NCBI RefSeq assembly: GCF_001602095.1
Contig: NZ_CP014991.1
Span: 372,001 to 436,000, forward strand
Length of the DNA stretch: 64,000 nt
Source of the DNA: Helicobacter himalayensis
GTDB taxonomy: Bacteria > Campylobacterota > Campylobacteria > Campylobacterales > Helicobacteraceae
Direction: 5' to 3'
In this document: piece after piece, positions 54,068-63,127 of the stretch
How positions within the stretch are numbered: position 1 is the first letter of the stretch
Layout of the letters: every line of letters starts with the position of its first letter
Position numbers and translations under genes: made by a program
Notes under the pieces: model-generated
What the model was told of the DNA's origin: nothing
The model's database searches: none
Seen by the model: only the letters and a program-made list of their open reading frames with translations

Positions 54068-54715
54068 TTGCTTTCAAAAGAAACCAAGCGCAATATTATT
54101 CTTTTCTTTGCTCCGCGCCTTATTTGGTGTGTGATATGGATTATGTATGCGCTCACACGGCACAGATTCCATATTGATGCGCAAAGTATGCAAAAAAATT
54201 TCGTGGCAGCATTTTGGCACGGGGAATTGCTGATGTTGCCATTTTTGTATGCAAAGATAAAAACGCATATGAAAAAGGAGCGCGAGAAAGGCTTTTATGT
54301 AGTTTTTTCACATCATTTTGATGGGGAGATTATCGCGCGTGTTTGTGAGCTTTTTGGACTGCGCGCATTGAGGGGCTCTAGCTCAAAAGGTGGGACAAAA
54401 GTTTTGGTAGAATCTATCCGACTTTTGAAAGAGGGCTATGATATAGGTATCACGCCCGATGGACCAAAGGGTCCATATCATAGCATTGCTGATGGCTCGC
54501 TTGCAATGAGTATGAAAGCAGATGTTTCAATCGTGCCAATACGTGTAATGTTTAGCAGTTTTTGGGAGCTAAAAAGCTGGGATAAACTCAAAATCCCAAA
54601 GCCTTTTTGCAGGATTGATTATTACGCAATGCCGGGCTTTAAGGTGGATCCCACAATGCCAATACAAGAATCAAAGAATCTGCTAAGGGCGCGTTTAGCA
54701 AGCGTGCAAAAATAA
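54068..54715 (+). CDS. Lysophospholipid acyltransferase-like protein (DUF374)
   Basis: Membrane-associated acyltransferase of the LPLAT superfamily, perhaps acting on lipid A or phospholipid. The hydrophobic N-terminus (IILFFAPRLIWCVIWIMYAL) anchors it. FWHGELLMLPFLYAK near residue 52 provides the catalytic His region and GITPDGPKGPYHSI near 137-150 the acceptor motif of DUF374. SSKGGTKVLVE near 118 is conserved. 215 residues. TTG 54068 is 7 bases behind CAAGGA and therefore preferred over the TTG at 54053, which lies before the ribosome site. The PilM-like gene follows after 66 bases. Confidence 0.8.
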   Translation: MLSKETKRNIILFFAPRLIWCVIWIMYALTRHRFHIDAQSMQKNFVAAFWHGELLMLPFLYAKIKTHMKKEREKGFYVVFSHHFDGEIIARVCELFGLRALRGSSSKGGTKVLVESIRLLKEGYDIGITPDGPKGPYHSIADGSLAMSMKADVSIVPIRVMFSSFWELKSWDKLKIPKPFCRIDYYAMPGFKVDPTMPIQESKNLLRARLASVQK

Positions 54716-54744
54716 GTCAAATGTTGGAAAGAATCTTGCTTGGC

Positions 54745-54760
54745 GAGACGATACAATTAA
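54745..54760 (+). repeat. Possible terminal fragment of the dispersed element before the PilM-like gene
   Basis: GAGACGATACAATTAA matches, with one gap, the end of the second copy in the CapA-like gene (GAGACGATACCAATTGA, 16546 onward). Short, so this could be chance. Confidence 0.35.
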
Positions 54761-54781
54761 AGAAACAACAAGGAAGTAGCA

Positions 54782-55795
54782 TTGTTTAACTTTTCTCATC
54801 TCTTAGCACCATTTTTTTCTACGGCTCTCATCGCGCTTGATGTCGATGGGCGCACTTGTGCGGTGTCTGTGTTGGTGACAAAGCACGGCAAGGTGAGAGA
54901 GGAATTTCACAAGGAATTTAAATGCGTCAATAATGAACTTCCCATTGAAGCAGCAAAGCTTATCCGCGCCTATAAGCGCAAATACCCCTTTACCTATCTT
55001 GGCGTAATTGCAAAGACTTACAATCAAGGGCTTGCTTCCACCACTTCGCGCTCAAAAATGGCAAAGTTTGGAATCAATGTCAATGACAGCGTGATTATCA
55101 AGCTTGATACTTGGGCTTGCTACATTAAAAAGCGCGCGATTGATGAAAATCGTGTGCGCTATCTTAAAGCGTTAGGATTAGATTATCTCTTTTCGCCATT
55201 TTTACTTGTTTATTCTCTTATCTCAAATAGCTTGCATAAGCGCAATTGCCTGTATATTCTCGCGCAAAAAAATAGCATTACCTTGCTTATTGCCGATAAA
55301 AGCAATGTGCTTTTTGGGGGGTATTTTTTCTTAGGCAATGATTTAGAGATTAATCCAAAAGAAGAAAATCTTAGTGAAATCCACTCAATTCTAGATATGA
55401 AAAATATCGAAGGACTCATTGGCTCATCAGTTGAAGAGCTAAAAGAAATTGGCGAGTTAGAAGATATTGATAAAGAAGTGCTAGAAGAAGAGTTCCTTCC
55501 CAAAGAATCGCAAGCGCGCAAAGATGAGGAAAAGAAGCAATCGCATTTAGAGGAATTGCGCGATTTAGCGCGCGCGAATAATGCCGCAGAAATCATCATT
55601 AATTGCATTAGTGAATTTTATGGCAATGATATTTATACGAGCGATTTTTTGGAAAAAGTTGTGATTTTAGATAGTTATGGAATCTCAAAGCAAGCAGTTG
55701 AGCATATTAAAAGCACCTTGCTTTTAGATATTGAAGTCAAAAAAATCGAGCTTACAAAAAGCATTATTGCGCTAATGCAAAACGAAAGTCGCTAA
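54782..55795 (+). CDS. PilM-like actin-fold protein (tentative)
   Basis: First gene of a three-gene set that looks like the inner-membrane platform PilM-PilN-PilO of type IV pili and type II secretion. The N-terminus LIALDVDGRTCAVSVLV resembles the phosphate-1 strand of the actin fold, and a mid region (YILAQKNSITLLIADKSNVLFGG) the second subdomain. An acidic insert lies at about 235-265. No membrane segment is evident. The assignment leans on its neighbours more than on its own sequence. TTG 54782 follows AAGGAAG by 7 bases. Campylobacter transformation (Cts) proteins are a possible comparison. Confidence 0.5.
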   Translation: MFNFSHLLAPFFSTALIALDVDGRTCAVSVLVTKHGKVREEFHKEFKCVNNELPIEAAKLIRAYKRKYPFTYLGVIAKTYNQGLASTTSRSKMAKFGINVNDSVIIKLDTWACYIKKRAIDENRVRYLKALGLDYLFSPFLLVYSLISNSLHKRNCLYILAQKNSITLLIADKSNVLFGGYFFLGNDLEINPKEENLSEIHSILDMKNIEGLIGSSVEELKEIGELEDIDKEVLEEEFLPKESQARKDEEKKQSHLEELRDLARANNAAEIIINCISEFYGNDIYTSDFLEKVVILDSYGISKQAVEHIKSTLLLDIEVKKIELTKSIIALMQNESR

Positions 55796-55805
55796 AGGAG
55801 TAGGT

Positions 55806-56372
55806 GTGGCTACATCATACAGCTTTATCCAACCAAAAACAAAATCAATCCTTAAAAAACTTACAAAAGTTTGGATTCTTTTTATGGTGTTGGCAGTGCT
55901 TTGTATAGCGGGATTCTATGTGCTTTTAAATTTTCAAATCTATCAAAAACAAAATGAGCTAACACTAATCGAAACGCACACGCATAAGCTTGATTTAGGC
56001 ATTATCGCAGCAAAGGATTATCTCAATCGCTTGCAATTTGAGCAAAGCAAAACCACACGCATTGTGGAGAATCTAGATTCCCAAGTTATCCCAAGCAATA
56101 AGCGCTATCGTGAAGGTTTTGAACGCTTGCTTGCATTAATCCCCGCGCAAATCACACTAAGAAGCCTAAAAATTGACAATGACTATTTAGAACTGCGTGG
56201 CATCACACCTTCAAAAGAAGTGTATGTGTTCTTGCTCCAAGCCCCGCTAAAAGCAAACTTTGACGAATCGCGCGTGGATTTTTTCCCTCTTGCAAATGGT
56301 TGGTTCAATTTTGTTTCCGTTAGTCGCAAGACACAGCCTTTTATCCTGCCACAGGAGGAATATGATGAATGA
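55806..56372 (+). CDS. PilN-like bitopic membrane protein
   Basis: 188 residues: short cytoplasmic tail, one membrane helix (about 22-45, WILFMVLAVLCIAGFYVLL), coiled coil (about 48-95), and a ferredoxin-like C-terminal domain. The stretch ALIPAQITLRSLKIDNDYLE near 110-128 and LRGITPSKEVYVFLLQAP next have the typical PilN pattern (two strands, then a helix). GTG 55806 with AAAGGAG, 10 bases after the PilM-like gene. In type IV pili PilN binds PilM through its cytoplasmic tail; the tail here (YSFIQPKTK) lacks a recognisable INLLP-type motif. Confidence 0.6.
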   Translation: MATSYSFIQPKTKSILKKLTKVWILFMVLAVLCIAGFYVLLNFQIYQKQNELTLIETHTHKLDLGIIAAKDYLNRLQFEQSKTTRIVENLDSQVIPSNKRYREGFERLLALIPAQITLRSLKIDNDYLELRGITPSKEVYVFLLQAPLKANFDESRVDFFPLANGWFNFVSVSRKTQPFILPQEEYDE

Positions 56373-56961
56373 TTATAAATCAGAATACATTATAAAAAAC
56401 ATACTTTTTTTTATTGTTTTTACCACTATCGCGCTTGTTGGCATTACGCAAATCTTGCTTCCAAAAATACAAATTTATAAAGCACAAGTAAGCGAAAATA
56501 GACGCTCTCAACTTATTTTAAATCAAACCCAAAGCGATTTTGACAAAATTAGCACGCAAATAAGGGATTTCATCGCGCAAAATAAAGCCACTTTTGATAA
56601 GCTCTACTTTCCAAACACACAAGAAGATTCCACGCAAGAGCGCGTGATTTTGGAGTTAAAAGAATTTTTGCATAACTATTTTTTAAGTTTTATACTCACG
56701 CAAAAAAAAGTTTTTCTCCAAGATGACTTACAATACACAAAACTTGAGTTAAAGGGCTATGTAAGCGATAGCACAAAATTACAGCAAATGATGGAAAATC
56801 TGCATACTTTGCCTTTTGTGCTGCGCCTTGAAGTGCCACTTTTTGTAGAAGAAGATGCAGCGAGCCAAAGCTCTAAAGTTACACTCGGGCTAGAAATTAT
56901 ACAAAGTCACTATCGCCCGCATACGCTTATTATTGAAGAGAATTTGCAGTATAAGCCTTAA
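56365..56961 (+). CDS. PilO-like bitopic membrane protein
   Basis: About 198 residues: short N-terminal tail, a membrane helix (about 10-32, NILFFIVFTTIALVGITQIL), a coiled coil (about 38-80) and a small alpha/beta domain (KLELKGYVSDSTKLQQMMEN and LPFVLRLEVPLFVEED) like the second half of PilO. It overlaps the PilN-like gene by 8 bases; AGGAGG precedes both ATG 56362 and 56365. Together with the two genes before, it gives the order M-N-O. No PilP, secretin, pilin or ATPase gene follows; the RND efflux operon begins 50 bases on. Confidence 0.55.
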   Translation: MNDYKSEYIIKNILFFIVFTTIALVGITQILLPKIQIYKAQVSENRRSQLILNQTQSDFDKISTQIRDFIAQNKATFDKLYFPNTQEDSTQERVILELKEFLHNYFLSFILTQKKVFLQDDLQYTKLELKGYVSDSTKLQQMMENLHTLPFVLRLEVPLFVEEDAASQSSKVTLGLEIIQSHYRPHTLIIEENLQYKP

Positions 56962-57011
56962 GGATTTTTAGATTCTAGCGATGTTTGTGTGTTAATAAAA
57001 AAGGAGTTGGC

Positions 57012-58058
57012 GTGCGTGGTGTCGGTGCTATCTTTTTTGTAATAGGCGCGTTTGCATTGTGTGTGCCTTTTGGCTTTGGTGCGGAAATTAGCATAGTTTC
57101 TAAGCCCATCACAAAAGGAAGCTTGCAGTCCCAAAGCACCTTTTTAGGCACTCTGCATTTTAGCAATAGCTCCAAAGTCGCTTCTCAAACGCGTGGTGTG
57201 GTAGAGAAGATAAATTTTAAAATCGGGGATTCTATCAAGCGCAACGCAAGTCTAGCGCAGATTAACGCGGATTTATTACAAAAGGAAATCCAAAGCAAAG
57301 AAGCTAAGCTTGCCCAAGCAAAATACATTCACGAGCGTCAGCAAAAAGAGCTTGCGCGTTATAAGAATCTACTAAAATCAGATTCTGTCTCCTTACAACA
57401 ATATGAGAGTATCGAATATGAGCAAAAATCCCAATATAGCAATATCCTAGCCCTTACCTCTGAGCTAGAATCTGCAAAAGTCGAGCTTACTAAAAAAACC
57501 ATAAAAGCGCCAATCAGAGGAATCATTGTAGATAAAAAAATCAATATCGGCGAATGGATAGAAGTAGGTGATGCGATTTGTGAAATCCTTGACACCACGA
57601 GTGCGGAGGTGATTGTCGATGTGCCCTCACATATGCTTTCTTTTCTTAAAAATGGGCAGGAAGTTGGCATTATCATTGATAAAAAAAATTATAGCGGTAA
57701 AATTTATGCCATTATCCCGCGTGCGGACTTGCAGACACGCACTTTTCCTGTGAGAATCAATGTAGAAAATGACGGAAGCTTTGTTGATGGAAAAGCCGCA
57801 GAGGTGATGCTTTCAAATGGCGGCAAAGTCGAAGGCGCGATGGTGCCAAGAGATTCCATAGTGAATTATTTAGGTAATCCTAGCATTTTTGTAGTTAGGG
57901 ATTCTAAAGCAGTGGCACTAGGCGTGGAAGTGCTAAGTATGCAGGGGCAAAATGCCATTATCCGCGCGAATTTAAAACAAAATGATTCTGTGGTAACGCG
58001 TGGGCAGGATAGACTCCAAAATGGCGCGCAAGTTCGAGAATCTACGCAATTGAAATAA
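57012..58058 (+). CDS. RND efflux periplasmic adaptor (HefB-like)
   Basis: Membrane-fusion protein joining an RND pump to a TolC-like channel. Signal peptide about residues 1-23 (ending FGFGA). Lipoyl halves VASQTRGVVEKINFKIGD and KKTIKAPIRGIIVDKKI flank an alpha-hairpin (about 85-150, KLAQAKYIHERQQKELARYK). A beta-barrel domain follows (VIVDVPSHMLSFL). 348 residues with GTG 57012, which sits 6 bases behind AAGGAG; the longer frame starts before the ribosome site. It overlaps the pump gene by one base. Counterpart of HP0606. Confidence 0.88.
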   Translation: MRGVGAIFFVIGAFALCVPFGFGAEISIVSKPITKGSLQSQSTFLGTLHFSNSSKVASQTRGVVEKINFKIGDSIKRNASLAQINADLLQKEIQSKEAKLAQAKYIHERQQKELARYKNLLKSDSVSLQQYESIEYEQKSQYSNILALTSELESAKVELTKKTIKAPIRGIIVDKKINIGEWIEVGDAICEILDTTSAEVIVDVPSHMLSFLKNGQEVGIIIDKKNYSGKIYAIIPRADLQTRTFPVRINVENDGSFVDGKAAEVMLSNGGKVEGAMVPRDSIVNYLGNPSIFVVRDSKAVALGVEVLSMQGQNAIIRANLKQNDSVVTRGQDRLQNGAQVRESTQLK

Positions 58059-61000
58059 TGAAACAGGCGCTTTTATTTTTTCTCAAAAATCCTATGGTGG
58101 CGTTTGTGTGTGTTGTTTTTATGCTACTTTTTGGGATTATGGGCTTGAAAAATATGCCCTACCAGCTTTTGCCACAAGTTACGCGCCCAACTATTAGCGT
58201 TTATACAAATTGGAGTGGCGCGACACCATTTGAGATTGAAAAAGAGATTATTAATCGTCAAGAAAAAGCACTCAAAGGAATTGAAGGGCTAGTTACGCTC
58301 ACTTCCACTGCAAGGCAATCCCGCGCGATTGTTGGGCTAGAATTTAGTCCAGAAATTGATGTGAATTTCGCGCTTTTAAAAGTGAGTGCGAAAATAGATG
58401 AAATCAAAGGCTATCCGCTAGATGTGGATAAGCCCACAATCGCCATCAGTGGGGAAAATATCCCGCCTGCAATTTATCTATTCCTCCGCACATTGCCAGA
58501 GAATGAACGCGAAGTAGATACTTATAAGACTTTTTTTGAAGATTATATCTTAGGGAGATTAGAGCGAGTAAATGGCGTTGGCGAGGTGTTTTATCCCAGT
58601 GGGCGTGCAACGCAAATGCAGATTTTGCTAGATTCTAAAGCCTTAGCTTTTCATAGTATAAGCATTGCAGAAGTCATAGATTCTATAAAAACGCATAATC
58701 AAAACACCACCGCAGGCAGTTTGGACTATGGTTTGCGAAGCTATCGCATCAAGGTAGAATCCCAATACACAGATACTAATGCTATCTTAAAAACGCCTAT
58801 AAAGCAGAGCGGAGGGCAGATTCTCTATTTGCAAGATATTGCTGTGGTAAGTGTTGGTTTTGCAAAGCAGACAAGCTATGGCTATGTGAATGATACGCGC
58901 GCTTTGAGCGTGCAAATTGTCCCAACACCAAATGCAAATATTTTAGAGCTTACCCAAAATATGCGCGCTGTGGTGAGCGAGCTAAACTCTAGTATTTTGC
59001 ATAATCAAGGTTTAGAGTTTGTGTGGAGCAGGGATCAGGAGGGCTATATTTTAGATTCTATCGCGCAGGTGAAAAATAATATTTTACTAGGCATTGTGCT
59101 TGCGTGCGCAGTGCTGTATGTGTTTTTGCGTAGTGTGCAAAGCACACTCGTGGTGCTTGTGTGTATCCCTATTTGTATTATTAGCTCGTTTTTTCTTCTT
59201 GATTTTTCTCACCGCACGCTTAATGTTATTACGCTTGCAGGCGTGAGCTTTGCGATGAGTATGCTTATCGATAATGCCATTGTTGTAGTGGAAAATATCT
59301 CGCGCCATTTACAAATGAAAAAAAGCGCATTTCAGGCGTGTGTTGATGGCACGCTTGAAGTTGTAGGCGCGATTTTTGCCTCTGTGATTACGACCATTGC
59401 GATTTTTATACCAATTTTAAATATGCAAGAAGATATAGGACAGCTTTTTTCTGATATTGCGCTAAGCGTGTGCTTTGGGCTTATTATTTCATTTTTTGTT
59501 TCACTTTTTATAATCCCTTCCGCGCAGTTTGTGCTTTTAGAAAAATTTGGCACAATTTGCCCGCAAAACTTTGCGTTTTTACAAAAACTAAGCTTTTTTG
59601 GACAGAATCTTAGTCAAAAACTCATACGCATTTTGTCTAAGATTCTCACTTCATCAAAACACTGCGTGCTTTTTATCGTAGGCTTTTTGGGCTTGAGTGT
59701 GATTGTAAGCATAGCGCTTATGCCAAAGCTTGATTATCTCCCAAGAGGAAACGAGAATCTTTTAATCGGCTATATCAATACGCCACCGGGGATTTCGTAT
59801 GAAAATCGCAAGGAAATCGGACAAGCGATTTTTGAGCAAAATAAGCATCTTATCCGCGATTTGGGCTACACGCAAAAAAGCCCGCAAGATTTACCGCCAA
59901 TTGAACATCTCTTTTTTGCAAGCAATGAATCTTATATGCAGCTAGGGCTTACTTCTAGCAATCCTGCTGAAGTAAAGCGCCTTATCCCCCAAATCCGCCA
60001 AAGCATAGCAAATATCCCAGATGTGCAAGCCTCAATCGTGCAGCAGGGCATTTTTGATAAAGGTGCTAGCACGCAAAGCATTTATATTTATGTCGTGGGG
60101 GAAAGCCTAGATTCTGTCAATGCTACTGCAAGTGTGCTAAATAGCGCGATAAAAAAGCAAATGCCTTATATGCAAACGCGCCCATTGCCTGCGCTAGAAA
60201 ATAATGTGCGCGAGCTTGTGCTGTATCCAAACAATGTGACTTTGAGTCTTAATGGCTTTAACGCAAAGAGTTTTGGGCAGATTGTAGATGTGGTGCTAGG
60301 GGGCAAGGAAATAGATGAGTTTAAAACACCAAGCGGAAAAACCATCGATCTTGTGCTAAAAGCCCTGCCGGATTTAAGTCCGCCCTCCATTGCGCACGCA
60401 CTTGAGGGTGAAGATTTTGACGCGCCAGAAGAGTTTGCAAACACGCAAATCACCACGCCAAATGGAAAGCTTTTGCCACTAAGCGTTTTAACGGATATTA
60501 AGCAAGAATATTCAATGTCGCAGATCCGCCATTATGAAAGGGAACGTTCCATCTTGCTTGTGCTAAATTCCCCGCCAGAAATGCCACTAGAGCAGATTCT
60601 CTCTACTTTGCAAAATGAAGTTATCGCACCACTTAAAAAAGCTGGAGAGTTGCGGGATAATCGCCTTATTTTTGGTGGCGCGGCAAAAGATATAGATTCT
60701 AGCAGGGGCGATTTGCTTGCAGGCTTTGGGCTTGCTTTGCTTATTACTTATCTTATTTTGTGTGCGCTGTATGGGAATTTTAGCTACCCATTTATAATTA
60801 TTTTCAGTGTGCCTTTTGCGGTTGCTGGCGGGCTTTTGGGGCTAGGGATTCTCAATTTGTTTGATAATGTAAATCTTGATATGCTAAGTTTGCTAGGATT
60901 TATTATTTTGGTTGGAAGCGTGGTAAATAATGCAATTTTAATCGTGTATCAAACAAAATACAATCTTATTTATGGCAAAAATGTGCTAGATTCTATCATT

Positions 61001-61303
61001 GAGGCGACACAAAGTCGCTTGCGCCCGATTTGTATGAGTATTTTTACAAGTGTATTTGGCTTGCTTCCGCTTGTGGTGATTGTGGGTTCAGGAAGTGAGA
61101 TTTATCGCGCTCTAGGTGCGGTGCTTGTTGGTGGATTGCTTTTTTCTGGGCTATTAAGTTTGTTTATAATCCCTTGCGCGCTAAGGGTGTATTTTGCAAT
61201 CCAAAAGATTGAACTAAAAGTGTTTTGTAAAAAAAATCTTGTGCTTTTTAAGAATCTTGCGCAACAAATCCTTTTTAAAATCCAAAAATCAAGGAAAATG
61301 TAG
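58058..61303 (+). CDS. RND-family efflux pump (HefC-like)
   Basis: Proton-driven inner-membrane exporter of the HAE-1 type, twelve helices and two large periplasmic loops. First helix with the usual FLKNPMVAFVCVVFMLLFG start, the PQVTRPTISVYTNWSGATP segment near 42-60, and the helix-4 motif DNAIVVVENISRHL with the proton-relay Asp pair region near 407. The second half repeats this pattern (helix 10 VGSVVNNAILIVYQ). 1081 residues, typical. Substrates unknown; in H. pylori the HefABC system exports antibiotics and bile acids. Overlaps its neighbours by single bases, so the three genes form one operon. Confidence 0.92.
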   Translation: MKQALLFFLKNPMVAFVCVVFMLLFGIMGLKNMPYQLLPQVTRPTISVYTNWSGATPFEIEKEIINRQEKALKGIEGLVTLTSTARQSRAIVGLEFSPEIDVNFALLKVSAKIDEIKGYPLDVDKPTIAISGENIPPAIYLFLRTLPENEREVDTYKTFFEDYILGRLERVNGVGEVFYPSGRATQMQILLDSKALAFHSISIAEVIDSIKTHNQNTTAGSLDYGLRSYRIKVESQYTDTNAILKTPIKQSGGQILYLQDIAVVSVGFAKQTSYGYVNDTRALSVQIVPTPNANILELTQNMRAVVSELNSSILHNQGLEFVWSRDQEGYILDSIAQVKNNILLGIVLACAVLYVFLRSVQSTLVVLVCIPICIISSFFLLDFSHRTLNVITLAGVSFAMSMLIDNAIVVVENISRHLQMKKSAFQACVDGTLEVVGAIFASVITTIAIFIPILNMQEDIGQLFSDIALSVCFGLIISFFVSLFIIPSAQFVLLEKFGTICPQNFAFLQKLSFFGQNLSQKLIRILSKILTSSKHCVLFIVGFLGLSVIVSIALMPKLDYLPRGNENLLIGYINTPPGISYENRKEIGQAIFEQNKHLIRDLGYTQKSPQDLPPIEHLFFASNESYMQLGLTSSNPAEVKRLIPQIRQSIANIPDVQASIVQQGIFDKGASTQSIYIYVVGESLDSVNATASVLNSAIKKQMPYMQTRPLPALENNVRELVLYPNNVTLSLNGFNAKSFGQIVDVVLGGKEIDEFKTPSGKTIDLVLKALPDLSPPSIAHALEGEDFDAPEEFANTQITTPNGKLLPLSVLTDIKQEYSMSQIRHYERERSILLVLNSPPEMPLEQILSTLQNEVIAPLKKAGELRDNRLIFGGAAKDIDSSRGDLLAGFGLALLITYLILCALYGNFSYPFIIIFSVPFAVAGGLLGLGILNLFDNVNLDMLSLLGFIILVGSVVNNAILIVYQTKYNLIYGKNVLDSIIEATQSRLRPICMSIFTSVFGLLPLVVIVGSGSEIYRALGAVLVGGLLFSGLLSLFIIPCALRVYFAIQKIELKVFCKKNLVLFKNLAQQILFKIQKSRKM

Positions 61304-62556
61304 TGAGAATCTGTTTGCTTTTTGCTTTGCTTTTTAGCTTTTGCTTTGGACTTAATCTCAATGAAGCGATTTCTTTGGCATTGAAAAATTCCCAACGCAT
61401 ACAAGAAGAAGAATTCAATGTCAAAAAAGTGCAAAACACCAAACGCGCGCAATATGGCAACTTTGCGCCAAAGCTGGAACTGCGCTATTCTATCACGCAA
61501 AATACGCGCATAAATGGCGACATCATCACCACCAATCTTAGCGATATTCACGCAAGTTATAATCTTTTTAACGGGTTAAAAGATTTTTATTCCCTCAAAC
61601 GTTATGAAAGCTTAGAATCCGCACAGCGCTACCTTAGCGAAGCTACGCGACAAGATATTATTTTGCTAGCAAAAACATTTTATATTCAGATTTTAGAAGC
61701 GCGCGATAATTTGGCAATTTCTACGGAATCTATCCGCCTTTTAGAATTACAAAGAACTCAAGCGGAGGATTTTTATCTGCAAGGCTTGAAGGCAAAAAGT
61801 GATTTATTGAGCGTGGAAGTTATGCTCGCAAATGCCAAAGTTACACAAAGCAATGACAAAAATGCCTTGCAATATGCCATGCTTTCTTTGCAAAAATTAC
61901 TAAATCAAAATATCGCTCTAGATTCTTTAGAATCCTTGCGTCCACAGGATTTGAATGCGCTAAATTTTGAGCGCGCACAGCTAGAAGATTTAATGTTGCA
62001 CTCACGCTCGGAATATTTGTATTTGCACTCGCTTTTAGATTCTTTGCAATATGAAAAGAGAATCGCACAAGGCGCGTATTTGCCAAAGTTTGACGCCACC
62101 TTTTCACGCCTTTGGTATAGCAATGATGTTAGCACGCTCAATCGCCTCGGCACAAATTTGCAATCGCAGGCAAAACTTAGCGTTACTTGGAATGTTTTTA
62201 ATGGCTTAAGCGATAGATATGTCATAGAATCTAAGCATTTTGAGATTCTCTCTACCCAAAGCCGTTTGGTGGATTTGAAACGCGAGCTAAATCTCGCGCT
62301 TGATAAGGCTCTAAGTGATTTAAACATTGCAAAAGAGCAGTATGAAGTTTCTAAAAATGCCGTGAGTTTAGCCGAGGAGAGCTATAAAATCGTGCAAAAT
62401 CGCTACAAACAAAATATTGAGACTTCAAGGGAATTGCTAAACTCTGAAGTTGCGCTTTCACAAGCGAGATTGCATTTCAACCAATCTGAGCACCGCATAA
62501 ATCTTGCTTTGGCAAATTTAGAGCGCATTGTGCAAGATTCACTAAATAAAATCTAG
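61303..62556 (+). CDS. TolC-family outer-membrane efflux protein (HefA-like)
   Basis: Outer-membrane channel for the pump just upstream. Signal peptide (LLFALLFSFCFG), then LNLNEAISLALKNSQRIQEE, the classical OEP opening. Two structural repeats, each with long alpha-helices (about 130-200 and 320-410), and a GLSDRYVIESKHFEI turn. NVFNGLSDR near 300 and YNLFNGLKDFYSL near 87 are the paired strand motifs of both repeats. 417 residues. GTG start overlapping the pump stop by one base. In H. pylori hefA comes first in the operon; here it is last. Confidence 0.9.
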   Translation: MRICLLFALLFSFCFGLNLNEAISLALKNSQRIQEEEFNVKKVQNTKRAQYGNFAPKLELRYSITQNTRINGDIITTNLSDIHASYNLFNGLKDFYSLKRYESLESAQRYLSEATRQDIILLAKTFYIQILEARDNLAISTESIRLLELQRTQAEDFYLQGLKAKSDLLSVEVMLANAKVTQSNDKNALQYAMLSLQKLLNQNIALDSLESLRPQDLNALNFERAQLEDLMLHSRSEYLYLHSLLDSLQYEKRIAQGAYLPKFDATFSRLWYSNDVSTLNRLGTNLQSQAKLSVTWNVFNGLSDRYVIESKHFEILSTQSRLVDLKRELNLALDKALSDLNIAKEQYEVSKNAVSLAEESYKIVQNRYKQNIETSRELLNSEVALSQARLHFNQSEHRINLALANLERIVQDSLNKI

Positions 62557-62584
62557 TGCAATAACTTTTTAAGAGAATTTGCCC

Positions 62585-62590
62585 TATAAT
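62585..62590 (+). promoter_or_regulatory. -10 promoter element of aroQ
   Basis: TATAAT followed by TGCGCC, 46 bases before the aroQ ATG. Confidence 0.65.
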
Positions 62591-62635
62591 TGCGCCTTTT
62601 TGAAGCAAAAGCATACAACCCAAAAGGAGAATTAA

Positions 62636-63121
62636 ATGAACATTCTTGTTATTCAAGGTCCAAATCTCAATATTTTAGGGCATCGCGAGCCACATATTTA
62701 TGGCAATATCAAGTTAGAGCAAATCCACGAGAATCTTAAAGCTCAAGCAACTCAAAATAACGCGCAAATCGAGTTTTTTCAAAGTAATTTTGAAGGCGAG
62801 ATTATCGACAAGCTTCAAGAGTGCATAGGTGGCGAATATGATGGCGTGCTGATTAATCCAGCGGCGTATTCTCATACTTCAATCGCAATCGCAGACGCCA
62901 TCGCAAGTTGCGGTGTGCCGGTGGTGGAAGTGCATATTAGCAATATCCACGCTAGAGAGGATTTCCGTGCTAAAAGCTACACAGGGCGTGTGTGTGCGGG
63001 CGTGATAACAGGCTTTGGCGCGTTTGGCTATCACTTGGGATTAATCTCGCTTTTTCAAATCATTAGCGAAATCGCCCACTTAAAAGCCCAGCAAGAGCAG
63101 CAAGCACAAAATAAGGCGTAG
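62636..63121 (+). CDS. aroQ: Type II 3-dehydroquinate dehydratase
   Basis: Dodecameric enzyme converting 3-dehydroquinate to 3-dehydroshikimate, one step before AroE. GPNLNILGHREPHIYG at residues 7-22 carries the catalytic Tyr22 region; FQSNFEGEIIDKLQ near 48; INPAAYSHTSIAIADAI near 76-92; VEVHISNIHAREDFR near 102-116, and the SYTGRVCAGVITGFGAFGY stretch. 161 residues, normal (HP1038). ATG follows AAAGGAG. pepQ follows within 10 bases, as HP1038-HP1037. Confidence 0.96.
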   Translation: MNILVIQGPNLNILGHREPHIYGNIKLEQIHENLKAQATQNNAQIEFFQSNFEGEIIDKLQECIGGEYDGVLINPAAYSHTSIAIADAIASCGVPVVEVHISNIHAREDFRAKSYTGRVCAGVITGFGAFGYHLGLISLFQIISEIAHLKAQQEQQAQNKA

Positions 63122-63127
63122 ATTCTT

